DNA of 9,356 nucleotides, taken from assembly GCA_003457145.1 (NCBI GenBank), contig DMSR01000434.1:1-9356 (forward strand), in the 5' to 3' direction. Under the pieces are notes generated by a model. That model searched no databases and was not told the DNA's origin. It saw nothing but the letters and a program-made list of their open reading frames with translations. The position numbers and the translations under genes were made by a program. Positions 1-7,306 of the stretch are shown one piece after another. Positions within the stretch are counted from its first letter, which is position 1, and the number at the start of each line of letters is the position of its first letter. This stretch comes from Bacillus sp. (in: firmicutes). GTDB taxonomy: Bacteria > Bacillota > Bacilli > Bacillales > Cytobacillaceae.

Positions 1-477
1 CACAAGAATTTAATTGAACATCAATATGTCGTGGATATGATTAAAGAAGCGATGCGTGAGACTTGTGATGAAGTAATTTTGCCTGATGAACCCAAATTGA
101 TGAAAATGAAATATATTCAGCATTTATATACGCCTGTGGTCGGGAAAAACCGTGAAGGAACGTCCTTGCTGCATTTGGTGAACAGGCTTCATCCTACTCC
201 CGCACTTGGAGGATTGCCGAAAAAGGCAGCAGTCGAGAAAATCAGGGAAGTAGAACAGATGGATAGAGGGCTTTACGCCGCACCAATCGGCTGGATGGAT
301 TACCAGGGGAATGGGGAATTTGCAGTTGCGATCCGTTCTGGCCTCATCCAGGGAAGGGAAGCTTCGCTCTTTGCTGGGTGCGGAATTGTCGCGGACTCAA
401 ATGCGGAAAGTGAATATACAGAGACTAGCATCAAGTTCAGGCCGATGCTGACAGCACTTGGAGGAAAGAAAAAATGA
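1..477 (+). CDS. menF: Isochorismate synthase MenF, C-terminal part (5' end outside window)
   Basis: This enzyme converts chorismate to isochorismate, the first committed step of menaquinone synthesis, in the cytoplasm. The frame is open from the first base, so the 158 visible residues are the C-terminal third or so of a protein that usually has about 430-470. A GTG at 31 is internal and not a start. Visible family motifs, in order, are KNLIEH near the left edge, LHPTPALGGLP, APIGWMD, FAVAIRSGLI, and the closing block GCGIVADSNAESEYTET, whose acidic residues belong to the Mg-chorismate site of the MenF/EntC/TrpE family. The catalytic Lys and general-acid Glu of the family should lie upstream of the window. 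The stop TGA overlaps the menD start (ATGA at 474-477), so the two genes are probably translationally coupled. The position directly before menD favours MenF over a siderophore-pathway EntC/DhbC. The operon promoter is not in the window. Confidence 0.95.
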   Translation, partial: HKNLIEHQYVVDMIKEAMRETCDEVILPDEPKLMKMKYIQHLYTPVVGKNREGTSLLHLVNRLHPTPALGGLPKKAAVEKIREVEQMDRGLYAAPIGWMDYQGNGEFAVAIRSGLIQGREASLFAGCGIVADSNAESEYTETSIKFRPMLTALGGKKK

Positions 478-2225
478 GCCACCAGGAAGGTTTAACAGCA
501 TATATTGCTGCTTTTGTAGCTGAATTGTCAAAATCAGGTGTGAAGGATGTAATCATCAGTCCAGGTTCAAGGTCAACTCCAATGGCGTTGGTTATGGCTG
601 AGCATCCGGAATTGCGTATCCATGTGCAGGTGGATGAACGTTCTGCATCATTCTTTGCTTTGGGAATCGCTAAAGCCAGCAATAAGCCAGTCGCACTGCT
701 TTGTACATCAGGTACGGCTGCAGCCAATTATTATCCCGCTATCATCGAAGCGAGTATTTCAAGGGTTCCATTGATTGTCCTGACGGCGGACCGCCCTCAC
801 GAACTGCGGGATGTTGGCGCACCACAGGCTATAGACCAAATTCATTTGTATGGAAAAAATGTGAAATGGTTTGTTGAAATGGCTCCGCCGGAAAAAACAG
901 ATGAGATGATCCGCTATGCACGCACGGTCTGTGCGCGGGCAGCAGCAATGGCCTCCAGCTATCCTGCAGGTCCTGTTCATTTGAACTTTCCATTTAGGGA
1001 ACCGCTGATTCCAATTATGAATGAAGGGATATTTGAAGTAGGCGAACGGAGCAATCGTTATGTTGATATCCAGACAGGCCATCTGTCACTGTCAGATGAC
1101 CTGTTTGAAAAAATAGCCCTTGAACTTGATTCTTATCGAAGGGGAATCATCGTCTGCGGCCAAATGGATAACAGCCAGTTTGCAAATGAAGTAATCACCC
1201 TTGCCGAAAAATTAAAATTCCCTATCCTCGCGGACCCTTTATCACAATTAAGAAGCGGGGAACATGATGGCCAATACATTATCGATGCCTATGATGCATT
1301 TTTACGAAATGAAGATGCCAAGGATGCTTTAAAGCCTGATTTGATCATCCGCTTTGGAGCGATGCCAATTTCAAAAGCGTTGACGATTTTTATAAAAGAG
1401 AACAGGACTGCAAGGCAAATCGTCGTTGACAGTGGCGGAGGCTGGAGAGAACCTTCCATGTCCGCTTCGGAAATGCTTTACTGTGAAGAAAGTATTTTTT
1501 GCAAGAATATCGGAAAGACGGTTAAAAGGGTCATGGATTCTGGGTACCTCCAACAGTGGAGTGAAGTGAACGCCTTAACTAAGGACAAGCTGGCAGCAGT
1601 TTCTGAGGTGGAAGAGTTAAGTGAAGGGAAGCTTTTCTATCAGCTGGCTGAAATGCTGCCTGAGGGTGCCACATTGTTTGTGGGCAACAGTATGCCAATT
1701 CGTGACCTTGATTCCTTCTTCCTTTTTAACAATAAAAAAATCAAGGTTATGGCAAATAGAGGTGCCAATGGAATTGATGGAATCATTTCCACAGCACTGG
1801 GGGCGGCAGTAATTTCACAGCCATGCTATCTGGTGCTTGGCGATCTGACATTTTATCATGATTTGAATGGGCTGCTGGCAGCGAAGCTATATAATCTCAA
1901 TATTAATATCCTATTGATTAATAATAATGGCGGCGGAATCTTCTCATTCCTGCCTCAGGCTAATGAACCAAAGCACTTTGAAAAGCTGTTTGGGACACCG
2001 CTGGGTCTCGACTTTAGCCACATTGTCGAAATGTATCATGGAAAGTACGATGCTATTCAAGACTGGTCACATTTTACTGATGTTTTCAACGAGAATCAAA
2101 GCATTAAAGGCTTGAAGGTAATGGAAATACAGACAATGAGGGACAGGAACCTGAAAGAACATCGAGATTTGTGGAAATCTGTTTCCCGGGAAATAACATC
2201 TATGCTGAATGGTGACATGAAATGA
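474..2225 (+). CDS. menD: 2-succinyl-5-enolpyruvyl-6-hydroxy-3-cyclohexene-1-carboxylate synthase MenD
   Basis: MenD is a thiamine-diphosphate- and Mg-dependent enzyme. It joins decarboxylated 2-oxoglutarate to isochorismate to give SEPHCHC. The 583-residue length is normal for the family. The N-terminal Pyr domain carries SPGSRSTP (residues 29-36) and the ThDP-activating Glu55 in DERSAS, followed by TADRPHELRD (104-113). The C-terminal PP domain has GNSMPIRD (404-411), ANRGANGIDG (427-436), and the metal/ThDP motif running from GD (456-457) to NNN (483-485). The start ATG at 474 is set by GGAGG at 460-464, nine bases upstream and inside the menF codons. The gene overlaps menF by four bases and menH by four bases (ATGA at 2222-2225). 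No anomalies are visible. The opposite-strand ORFs inside it are shadows. Confidence 0.97.
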   Translation: MSHQEGLTAYIAAFVAELSKSGVKDVIISPGSRSTPMALVMAEHPELRIHVQVDERSASFFALGIAKASNKPVALLCTSGTAAANYYPAIIEASISRVPLIVLTADRPHELRDVGAPQAIDQIHLYGKNVKWFVEMAPPEKTDEMIRYARTVCARAAAMASSYPAGPVHLNFPFREPLIPIMNEGIFEVGERSNRYVDIQTGHLSLSDDLFEKIALELDSYRRGIIVCGQMDNSQFANEVITLAEKLKFPILADPLSQLRSGEHDGQYIIDAYDAFLRNEDAKDALKPDLIIRFGAMPISKALTIFIKENRTARQIVVDSGGGWREPSMSASEMLYCEESIFCKNIGKTVKRVMDSGYLQQWSEVNALTKDKLAAVSEVEELSEGKLFYQLAEMLPEGATLFVGNSMPIRDLDSFFLFNNKKIKVMANRGANGIDGIISTALGAAVISQPCYLVLGDLTFYHDLNGLLAAKLYNLNINILLINNNGGGIFSFLPQANEPKHFEKLFGTPLGLDFSHIVEMYHGKYDAIQDWSHFTDVFNENQSIKGLKVMEIQTMRDRNLKEHRDLWKSVSREITSMLNGDMK

Positions 2226-3031
2226 ATACATTGATAAACGGCGTCCAGTATCATGTCGAAATTTGCGGCGATGGGGTTCCACTCTTATTGCTTCATGGCT
2301 TTACAGGTGCGGCTTCTGTATGGAAGCCGTTTTGCCCTGTTTGGAAAAATCATTCACAGCTGGTGATGGTTGACTTGATTGGACATGGGAAAACGGATTC
2401 TCCCAATAATTCTGGGCGATATGAGATCATCAAGGTAGCCAGGGACTTGAAAGTCCTTTTAGATGAATTGGGAATCGAGAAGACAGATTTGCTTGGATAC
2501 TCGATGGGAGGGCGCGTTGCCATCACATTCGCCAGCCTGTTTCCAGAAAAGGTGAGGAAGCTGGTGCTGGAAAGTACTACGCCTGGAATCAAGTCAGCTG
2601 CGGACAGGGCCAGCAGGATTCAGCAGGACCACAACCTTGCTTTACGGATTGAGGTCGATGGAGTAAATCAATTCATCGATTTTTGGGAATCTATCCCGCT
2701 TTTTCATTCACAGCTGAATTTGCCCGACGAAGTAAGGGAACAAATAAGGAGTCAGCGGCTGAATAATAATCCTGCAGGGCTGGCAAATAGCCTCCGCGGA
2801 ATGGGGACAGGTTCTCAGCCTTCCTGGTGGGACAAGCTGGATTCGTTAAAGATTCAGACCTTGCTGATTACTGGGACATTGGATGAAAAGTTTTGCAAGA
2901 TTGCAAAGGAAATGGCTTCTGTGCTTCCAAATGCAACCCATATGTCGATTTTTGGCTGTGGCCATGCAATTCATGTGGAAGAACCTGAAAAATTTGGTAC
3001 AATAGTAAGTGAGTTTTTGTCGAATACATAA
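2222..3031 (+). CDS. menH: 2-succinyl-6-hydroxy-2,4-cyclohexadiene-1-carboxylate synthase MenH
   Basis: MenH eliminates pyruvate from SEPHCHC to give SHCHC. It is an alpha/beta-hydrolase-fold protein of 269 residues, close to the usual 250-275. The fold signatures are LLLLHGFTGA (residues 21-30, oxyanion region), DLIGHGKTD (51-59) and the nucleophile elbow LGYSMGG with Ser94. The acid is predicted to be Asp221 (GTLDEKF) and the base His248 (GCGHAIHVEEPEKF), completing a Ser-Asp-His triad. Its start overlaps the menD stop in ATGA. The only Shine-Dalgarno-like sequence is a weak GGTGA at 2211-2215, so MenH translation probably depends on ribosomes finishing menD. The fold alone would only say hydrolase; the place between menD and menB makes the MenH assignment firm. 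menB follows after 15 bases. Confidence 0.95.
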   Translation: MNTLINGVQYHVEICGDGVPLLLLHGFTGAASVWKPFCPVWKNHSQLVMVDLIGHGKTDSPNNSGRYEIIKVARDLKVLLDELGIEKTDLLGYSMGGRVAITFASLFPEKVRKLVLESTTPGIKSAADRASRIQQDHNLALRIEVDGVNQFIDFWESIPLFHSQLNLPDEVREQIRSQRLNNNPAGLANSLRGMGTGSQPSWWDKLDSLKIQTLLITGTLDEKFCKIAKEMASVLPNATHMSIFGCGHAIHVEEPEKFGTIVSEFLSNT

Positions 3032-3046
3032 TAGGAGGCTATATCA

Positions 3047-3865
3047 ATGACAGTTGAGTGGGTTTCAGAACACAAGTATGAAGATATCCTTTATGAAACA
3101 TATAACGGCATTGCTAGAATCACTATCAACCGCCCGGAAGTGCGTAATGCATTCCGTCCTAAGACGGTTATGGAACTGATTGACGCATTTGCTTATGCAC
3201 GCGATGATTCCAGTGTTGGAGTTATTGTGCTGACAGGTGCTGGAGATGATGCATTCTGTTCAGGTGGAGATCAGAAAGTGCGCGGACACGGTGGTTACGT
3301 GGGCGATGACCAAATCCCACGTCTGAACGTATTGGACCTTCAGCGTCTGATCCGTGTCATCCCTAAGCCTGTAATCGCTCAGGTAAAAGGATACGCAATC
3401 GGCGGCGGCCATGTTCTTCACGTTGTCTGTGATCTGACTATTGCTGCTGACAATGCGATTTTCGGCCAGACAGGTCCTAATGTAGGCAGCTTTGACGCTG
3501 GTTATGGTTCAGGATATTTAGCAAGGATCGTTGGCCACAAAAAGGCTCGAGAAATCTGGTTCCTATGCCGCCAGTATAACGCTCAGGAAGCATTGGATAT
3601 GGGGCTTGTCAATACAGTAGTGCCTCTTGATCAGGTTGAAGAAGAAACAATCAAGTGGTGTGAGGAAATCCTTGAAAAGAGCCCTACAGCACTTCGTTTC
3701 CTTAAAGCGGCAATGAATGCAGATACGGATGGACTTGCTGGACTTCAGCAGTTAGCTGGTGATGCGACATTGCTTTATTACACAACGGAAGAAGCGAAAG
3801 AAGGCCGTGATGCATTCAAGGAAAAGCGAAAGCCTGACTTTGGCCAATTCCCTAGATTCCCTTGA
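3047..3865 (+). CDS. menB: 1,4-dihydroxy-2-naphthoyl-CoA synthase MenB (naphthoate synthase)
   Basis: MenB closes the second ring: it converts o-succinylbenzoyl-CoA to DHNA-CoA by an intramolecular Claisen condensation. It is a crotonase-fold protein of 272 residues. Visible are the first oxyanion-hole region [10 protein letters not shown] (residues 71-80), the second, [10 protein letters not shown] (116-125), and [18 protein letters not shown]. The QTG at 141-143 fits the bicarbonate-dependent (type I) MenB group, and Ser148 and Asp150 match the conserved catalytic pair. [19 protein letters not shown] further identifies MenB rather than another crotonase. The RBS is a perfect AGGAGG at 3033-3038, eight bases before ATG, stronger than those of its neighbours. 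Eleven of its 16 Arg codons are CGT/CGC, against 6 of 21 in menE, which suggests high expression. A terminator-like hairpin follows. Confidence 0.97.
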   Translation: MTVEWVSEHKYEDILYETYNGIARITINRPEVRNAFRPKTVMELIDAFAYARDDSSVGVIVLTGAGDDAFCSGGDQKVRGHGGYVGDDQIPRLNVLDLQRLIRVIPKPVIAQVKGYAIGGGHVLHVVCDLTIAADNAIFGQTGPNVGSFDAGYGSGYLARIVGHKKAREIWFLCRQYNAQEALDMGLVNTVVPLDQVEEETIKWCEEILEKSPTALRFLKAAMNADTDGLAGLQQLAGDATLLYYTTEEAKEGRDAFKEKRKPDFGQFPRFP

Positions 3866-3902
3866 TTTTCCGATAATTTCAAAAGATAGAAGAATAGATC
3901 GA

Positions 3903-3936
3903 AAGACAGCTTGATGGAAATCCATCAGGCTGTTTT
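3903..3936 (+). terminator. Intrinsic-terminator-like hairpin between menB and menE
   Basis: The arms 3906-3917 and 3922-3933 pair over 12 positions with one G-U pair around a four-base AAAT loop. Two further A-U pairs and one G-U pair lie at the base. A TTTT run (3933-3936) begins at the end of the right arm. The run is short, so this is more likely a partial terminator or a processing/stability hairpin than a full stop, because menE and menC continue the same pathway only 22 bases later. I see no convincing promoter between it and menE. Confidence 0.65.
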
Positions 3937-3957
3937 CGTATAAAGGTGGTATCTTAA

Positions 3958-5451
3958 ATGGGAGAATGCATACCAAACTGGCTAAGAAAACGGGCAGATT
4001 TGACACCGGACAGAGAAGCTTTGATATTCGATGGACATACATATACGTTTAAGGAAGTTTTTGAACATGCAGTAGATATTGTAGGGAAGCTAGGAGCTCT
4101 TGGTTTGGCAAAAGGATCATCCGCAGCAGTGCTTTTGTCAAATGAGGCCGAATCTGTATTCATTCTTTATGCCTTACAGATGACTGGTGTAAAAACAGTC
4201 ATTTTAAATAATCGCCTCACCCCAGAGGAATTATCCTGGCAGCTGAATGATTCCATGGCAGAAATATTAATATACGAAGCTGGATTTTCGGACAAGGCAG
4301 CCCGAATAGTGTCAGGGGTGCGGATGGTCAGTAAAGGCGACTTTTACAACATAGAAGGCGAAGAACCAGTCCTCCTTACTGAATTTGATCTCAGTGATGT
4401 CACTACAATCATGTATACCTCTGGAACGACTGGGAACCCAAAGGGTGTGATGCAGACGTATGGCAACCATTGGTGGAGTGCGGCTGCTTCAGCATTGAAC
4501 CTTGGATTGCAGGAAAATGATAAATGGCTTTGCACCGTGCCGATCTTCCATATCAGCGGGTATTCAATATTGATGCGAAGCCAAATATACGGTATGCCAG
4601 TTGTCCTTCACCTTTCCTTTGATGAGAAAATGGTGATTGAAGATATTCACAGACAAAATATTACCGTGATGTCTGTGGTCAGTACGATGCTTAGGCGAAT
4701 CCTTAATGAACTAGGTATGGAAAAACTCCCAGGTGCATTCAGGTGTATGCTGCTTGGAGGCGGTCCCGCCCCTCTGCCTATGCTGGAAGCTTGTATCGAG
4801 AAAGCAATCCCCGTTTTTCAGACATATGGTATGACGGAAACGTCCTCTCAATTTGCAACATTATCACCCGAATACAGCATTGAACGTTTGGGTTCAGCAG
4901 GAAAAGCTTTGTTTCCGAACCAAATCAGCATTGTGGATCATGAGGGGAATGAGCTTCCAGCCAATGCTGAAGGTGAAATCATCGTAAAAGGGCCGAATGT
5001 TACACTGGGTTATCTGAACAGGGAAGATGAGACGCGTGAAAAGATACGTGATCAATGGCTTTATACCGGGGATATCGGCTACCTGGATAATGATGGCTTC
5101 CTTTATGTGCTTGACCGGCGTTCCGATTTGATTATTTCTGGTGGCGAGAATATTTATCCTGCCGAAATAGAGGGTGTACTGCTTTCACATCCAGGTGTTT
5201 CCGATGCAGGTGTAATTGGAGTAGAGGATGAGAAATGGGGGCAGGTACCGGCGGCATTCATTGCTTTAAGTCCGGCTAGTGAGGTTTCAGTGGGGGAGCT
5301 GCATGAACTGTGCAAACAAAAGCTTGCAAAGTACAAGCTCCCTCAAAAATTCTATTTCGTAGAAAGCCTTCCACGGAATGCTGCAAAGAAATTGCTAAGA
5401 AGGAAGCTGCGCGAATTGCTGGTTTCCGAAGGAGGCGGCGATGAAACTTAA
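3958..5451 (+). CDS. menE: o-Succinylbenzoate-CoA ligase MenE
   Basis: MenE activates o-succinylbenzoate with ATP (acyl-AMP intermediate) and transfers it to CoA, providing the MenB substrate. It is an ANL-superfamily adenylating enzyme of 497 residues, normal for Bacillus MenE. Motifs are the phosphate-binding loop YTSGTTGNPKG (residues 153-163), IFHISGY (196-202), the A5 motif YGMTETSS (290-297), YTGDIGY with the ribose-binding Asp372 (369-375), the hinge DRRSDLIISGGENIYP (386-401), and the C-terminal LPRNAAKKLLR with the presumed catalytic Lys478. In this last motif Lys477 replaces the Gly that usually precedes the catalytic Lys. The start is chosen from AAGGTGG at 3943-3949, eight bases upstream. 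The last 11 bases overlap menC. Without the operon context the specificity could only be called acyl-CoA ligase. Confidence 0.95.
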   Translation: MGECIPNWLRKRADLTPDREALIFDGHTYTFKEVFEHAVDIVGKLGALGLAKGSSAAVLLSNEAESVFILYALQMTGVKTVILNNRLTPEELSWQLNDSMAEILIYEAGFSDKAARIVSGVRMVSKGDFYNIEGEEPVLLTEFDLSDVTTIMYTSGTTGNPKGVMQTYGNHWWSAAASALNLGLQENDKWLCTVPIFHISGYSILMRSQIYGMPVVLHLSFDEKMVIEDIHRQNITVMSVVSTMLRRILNELGMEKLPGAFRCMLLGGGPAPLPMLEACIEKAIPVFQTYGMTETSSQFATLSPEYSIERLGSAGKALFPNQISIVDHEGNELPANAEGEIIVKGPNVTLGYLNREDETREKIRDQWLYTGDIGYLDNDGFLYVLDRRSDLIISGGENIYPAEIEGVLLSHPGVSDAGVIGVEDEKWGQVPAAFIALSPASEVSVGELHELCKQKLAKYKLPQKFYFVESLPRNAAKKLLRRKLRELLVSEGGGDET

Positions 5452-6547
5452 GTCAGTCCACTTATATGTTATTAAAATGCCATTGAAGCAGCCGTTTATG
5501 ACTCATCTTGGGACAGTCACTGAAAGGGACGCGATCATCGTAGAAGTGGAGGGACTTGATGGAGTGGTCGGTTATGGAGAAGGTGTAGCTTTCACCTCTC
5601 CATGGTACACAGAGGAGACGGTAAAGAGTTCCTATCATGTACTTAAGGACTTTCTTATCCCGATATTAAAGGAGAAAACTTTTGGTCATCCATCAGAAGC
5701 CACAGCTTTGTTCAGTGTTATTAGACGGAATCATATGGCGAAAGCAGCGATAGAGACGGCTTTGTGGGATTTAAGGGCAAAGAGGGATGGTGTGTCATTA
5801 GCTAAGCTTCTTGGGGGCACGAAGGAAGCAATTCCTTCTGGTGTTGTGGTTGGAAATCCAGTTTTGCCTGAGGCGATCAAGCAGATAGAAGCTTATTTAA
5901 TGCAAGGTTTTAAACGGGTAAAAATAAAAATCAGTCCGGAAAATGATTTTCAGTTGATTTCCGGGATTCGAAAACACTTTCCCGATTTACAATTGATGGC
6001 TGATGCGAATTCAGCTTATTCATTACGAGACGCTGAACGGTTAAAGGCACTAGATGAATTTGATTTACTGATGATTGAGCAGCCGCTTGGGTATGATGAT
6101 ATCATCGATCATGCCGCATTGCAGGCGCAGATTTCAACACCGATTTGCCTGGACGAAAGCATTGTGTCGTTTGACGATGCCCGCAAAGCAATTGAACTTG
6201 GAAGCTGTAAGATCATCAACATTAAAATTGGCAGGGTTGGCGGTTTAGGTGATGCGAAAAGAATCCATGATTATTGTCTGTCGAAAGGCATTCCTGTCTG
6301 GGCAGGGGGGATGATTGAATTCGGTATTTCCAGAGCGCACAATATGGCCCTTGCATCATTGCCTGGTTTCACGATTCCGGGTGATATTTCAGGCTCGGAC
6401 CGCTATTGGGATGAAGATATCATCGAGCCTGAAATCAACGTGCAAAACGGTGAAATTAAGATACCTGATAAGCCAGGAATCGGATTTGAATTAAATCGGA
6501 AACGGCTGCGGGAGGTATTGGTTAAGGAAGAGAGTTTTATTTTTTAG
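5441..6547 (+). CDS. menC: o-Succinylbenzoate synthase MenC (enolase superfamily)
   Basis: MenC dehydrates SHCHC to o-succinylbenzoate. The 368-residue protein is of the Bacillus-type OSBS group within the muconate-lactonizing subgroup of the enolase superfamily. The acid/base Lys163 lies in KRVKIKI, the Mg ligands are Asp188 (MADAN), Glu213 (IEQP) and Asp238 (LDES), and the second catalytic Lys is Lys262 (IKIGRVGG). The conserved end block GGMIEFGISRAHNMAL is present. Bacillus-type members of this clade can also racemise N-succinyl amino acids, so a second activity is possible, but operon position supports OSBS as the main role. The start ATG at 5441 lies inside the menE end, with AAGGAGG at 5429-5435 and a five-base spacer. 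As the last gene, it is followed 27 bases later by a long terminator stem. Confidence 0.96.
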   Translation: MKLKSVHLYVIKMPLKQPFMTHLGTVTERDAIIVEVEGLDGVVGYGEGVAFTSPWYTEETVKSSYHVLKDFLIPILKEKTFGHPSEATALFSVIRRNHMAKAAIETALWDLRAKRDGVSLAKLLGGTKEAIPSGVVVGNPVLPEAIKQIEAYLMQGFKRVKIKISPENDFQLISGIRKHFPDLQLMADANSAYSLRDAERLKALDEFDLLMIEQPLGYDDIIDHAALQAQISTPICLDESIVSFDDARKAIELGSCKIINIKIGRVGGLGDAKRIHDYCLSKGIPVWAGGMIEFGISRAHNMALASLPGFTIPGDISGSDRYWDEDIIEPEINVQNGEIKIPDKPGIGFELNRKRLREVLVKEESFIF

Positions 6548-6574
6548 GAAGTGGTAATCGAATAAGGGTAACGC

Positions 6575-6611
6575 TAAACCATCCCCCACACAATGTGTGG
6601 GGGATGGTTTA
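6575..6611. terminator. Bidirectional terminator, 18-bp perfect stem shared by menC and cwlJ
   Basis: Positions 6575-6592 and 6594-6611 are perfect reverse complements, separated by one base (in practice about three unpaired bases in the loop). The core is a run of five C against five G. Short T runs flank both sides (TTT then ACC on +), so it is a very stable palindrome with poor U-tracts. It lies between convergent genes and can serve both strands. Its right arm contains the cwlJ stop codon (6609-6611). Confidence 0.8.
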
Positions 6612-7049
6612 CCATCTATAAACACCTTCGCAAGTATTGGCCTTTGGTTCATAATAACAGTGTTGTTTATATTGACCTGCAAATGGCTGACCATACCATG
6701 TAGGCGGACATGGAGCATACGGATTAAAATACCAAAGAGCATATTTGGAAGGATGTTCCCTCCAATAATTTAAGGTTTGTTTGGCTAATCTTTTTTCTAC
6801 ACTTCTTGCTCTGTTATAAAAAACATTGCCTTTTTGTACTGCTTCAAAAGAATAGTTTCCTCCTTGTATCTGAAAAATGACGTGGGAAATGGTTCTTAAA
6901 TCTTTAAAGTCTAAACAATTAGCTTTTAGACGATTAACGATCACATTTCCAACCATTAACATACCAAGTTTTCCTTCACCTTCGGCTTCTGCCCTCATCA
7001 TCCTAGCCACTAAGTCAACGTCACTTTCTACATATTTTACTCTTGCCAT
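6609..7049 (-). CDS. cwlJ: Spore cortex-lytic enzyme, CwlJ family (cell wall hydrolase)
   Basis: CwlJ-type enzymes degrade muramic-delta-lactam cortex peptidoglycan during germination and sit in the spore coat. The 146-residue protein is almost all one Hydrolase_2 (SleB/CwlJ) domain with no signal peptide, typical of CwlJ (about 142 residues) and unlike SleB, which has a signal peptide and a peptidoglycan-binding domain. Visible features are RAEAEGEG with the presumed catalytic Glu21, LGMLMVGNVIVNRLKANC, NVFYNRARSVEKRLAKQ, and the C-terminal ALWYFNPYAPCPPTWYGQPF. The start ATG at 7047-7049 has AGAGGTGAT at 7055-7063. A SigE-like -10 just upstream fits mother-cell expression. No gerQ, the usual CwlJ partner, is visible nearby. 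The stop codon is buried in the terminator stem shared with menC. It could be a CwlJ paralogue (CwlJ2-like) rather than the main CwlJ. Confidence 0.9.
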   Translation of the reverse strand: MARVKYVESDVDLVARMMRAEAEGEGKLGMLMVGNVIVNRLKANCLDFKDLRTISHVIFQIQGGNYSFEAVQKGNVFYNRARSVEKRLAKQTLNYWREHPSKYALWYFNPYAPCPPTWYGQPFAGQYKQHCYYEPKANTCEGVYRW

Positions 7050-7069
7050 TTATCATCACCTCTAAAAGA

Positions 7070-7097
7070 ATTGTATGAAAAAAGCATACAAACATGT
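7070..7097 (-). promoter_or_regulatory. SigE-like sporulation promoter of cwlJ
   Basis: On the - strand, CATACAAT (7070-7077) matches the SigE -10 consensus exactly. Thirteen bases upstream, ACATGTT (7091-7097) is a moderate match to the SigE -35 (KMATATT-like). The predicted start near 7063 leaves a leader of only about 14-17 bases, with the RBS at its very 5' end. cwlJ of Bacillus subtilis is known to be SigE-dependent, which supports the call. Confidence 0.65.
7071..7091. repeat. Perfect 7-bp dyad over the cwlJ -10
   Basis: TTGTATG (7071-7077) and CATACAA (7085-7091) are perfect inverted copies with a seven-base A-rich spacer. One arm is most of the SigE -10 element. It may be an operator, a small hairpin, or a coincidence of the A/T-rich promoter. 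Confidence 0.5.
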
Positions 7098-7263
7098 AGA
7101 TTTTGGATAATTTTTATCTGAGTGGAAGGATACCCAAGGGAAAAGCTTGGGAAATCTTCAAGTATTTTTATGTCTTATTGATTTTCTAATTATTGCCATT
7201 CTGTTATTTTATTGTACAGGGGTAAGCCAAAAGAGGCAGAACAAATTTACTATTTTACAATAG

Positions 7264-7279
7264 TGTGATTTGAATCACT
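7264..7279 (+). promoter_or_regulatory. Fnr/CRP-family box upstream of hmp
   Basis: TGTGATTTGAATCACT fits the Bacillus Fnr consensus TGTGA-N6-TCACA at nine of ten fixed bases. Its centre (7271.5) is 41.5 bases before the start site predicted near 7313 from the -10 at 7301-7306. This is the usual class II activator position. The -35 region here (CTTAAT) is very poor, as expected for an activator-dependent promoter. Confidence 0.65.
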
Positions 7280-7290
7280 TAATCGATTGT

Positions 7291-7306
7291 TTATATTTAA
7301 TATAAT
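7291..7306 (+). promoter_or_regulatory. hmp -10 element with overlapping NsrR-like dyad
   Basis: TATAAT at 7301-7306 is a perfect -10. It overlaps the palindrome TTATATTTAATATAA (7291-7305; 7-bp arms, one central base). Bacillus hmp is known to be repressed by the NO sensor NsrR through an A/T-rich dyad at the promoter, and this sequence is similar in style and place, though not an exact match to the consensus as I recall it. Confidence 0.55.

Noticed and set aside
31..33. GTG as a possible start for a short 148-codon gene
   Set aside because: The frame is open to base 1 and the residues before it (KNLIEH) are part of the MenF motif, so the gene simply enters from outside the window.
437..727. 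Opposite-strand ORF of 96 codons across the menF/menD junction
   Set aside because: It is a shadow of two strongly supported genes, with no family resemblance, RBS or promoter.
3940..3945. TATAAA before menE as a -10 element
   Set aside because: A start site from it would fall at or past the menE RBS (3943-3949), and no -35 is visible.
3752..4163. Opposite-strand ORFs over the menB end and menE start
   Set aside because: They overlap coding regions and the menB-menE hairpin, and the translations look like frame shadows.
6877..7065. + strand ORF of 62 codons inside cwlJ
   Set aside because: It is the reverse frame of a clear CwlJ-family gene; there is no RBS or recognisable domain.
7250..7263. 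Small dyad CTATT-N4-AATAG upstream of hmp
   Set aside because: Five A/T-rich base pairs in an A/T-rich region are expected by chance.
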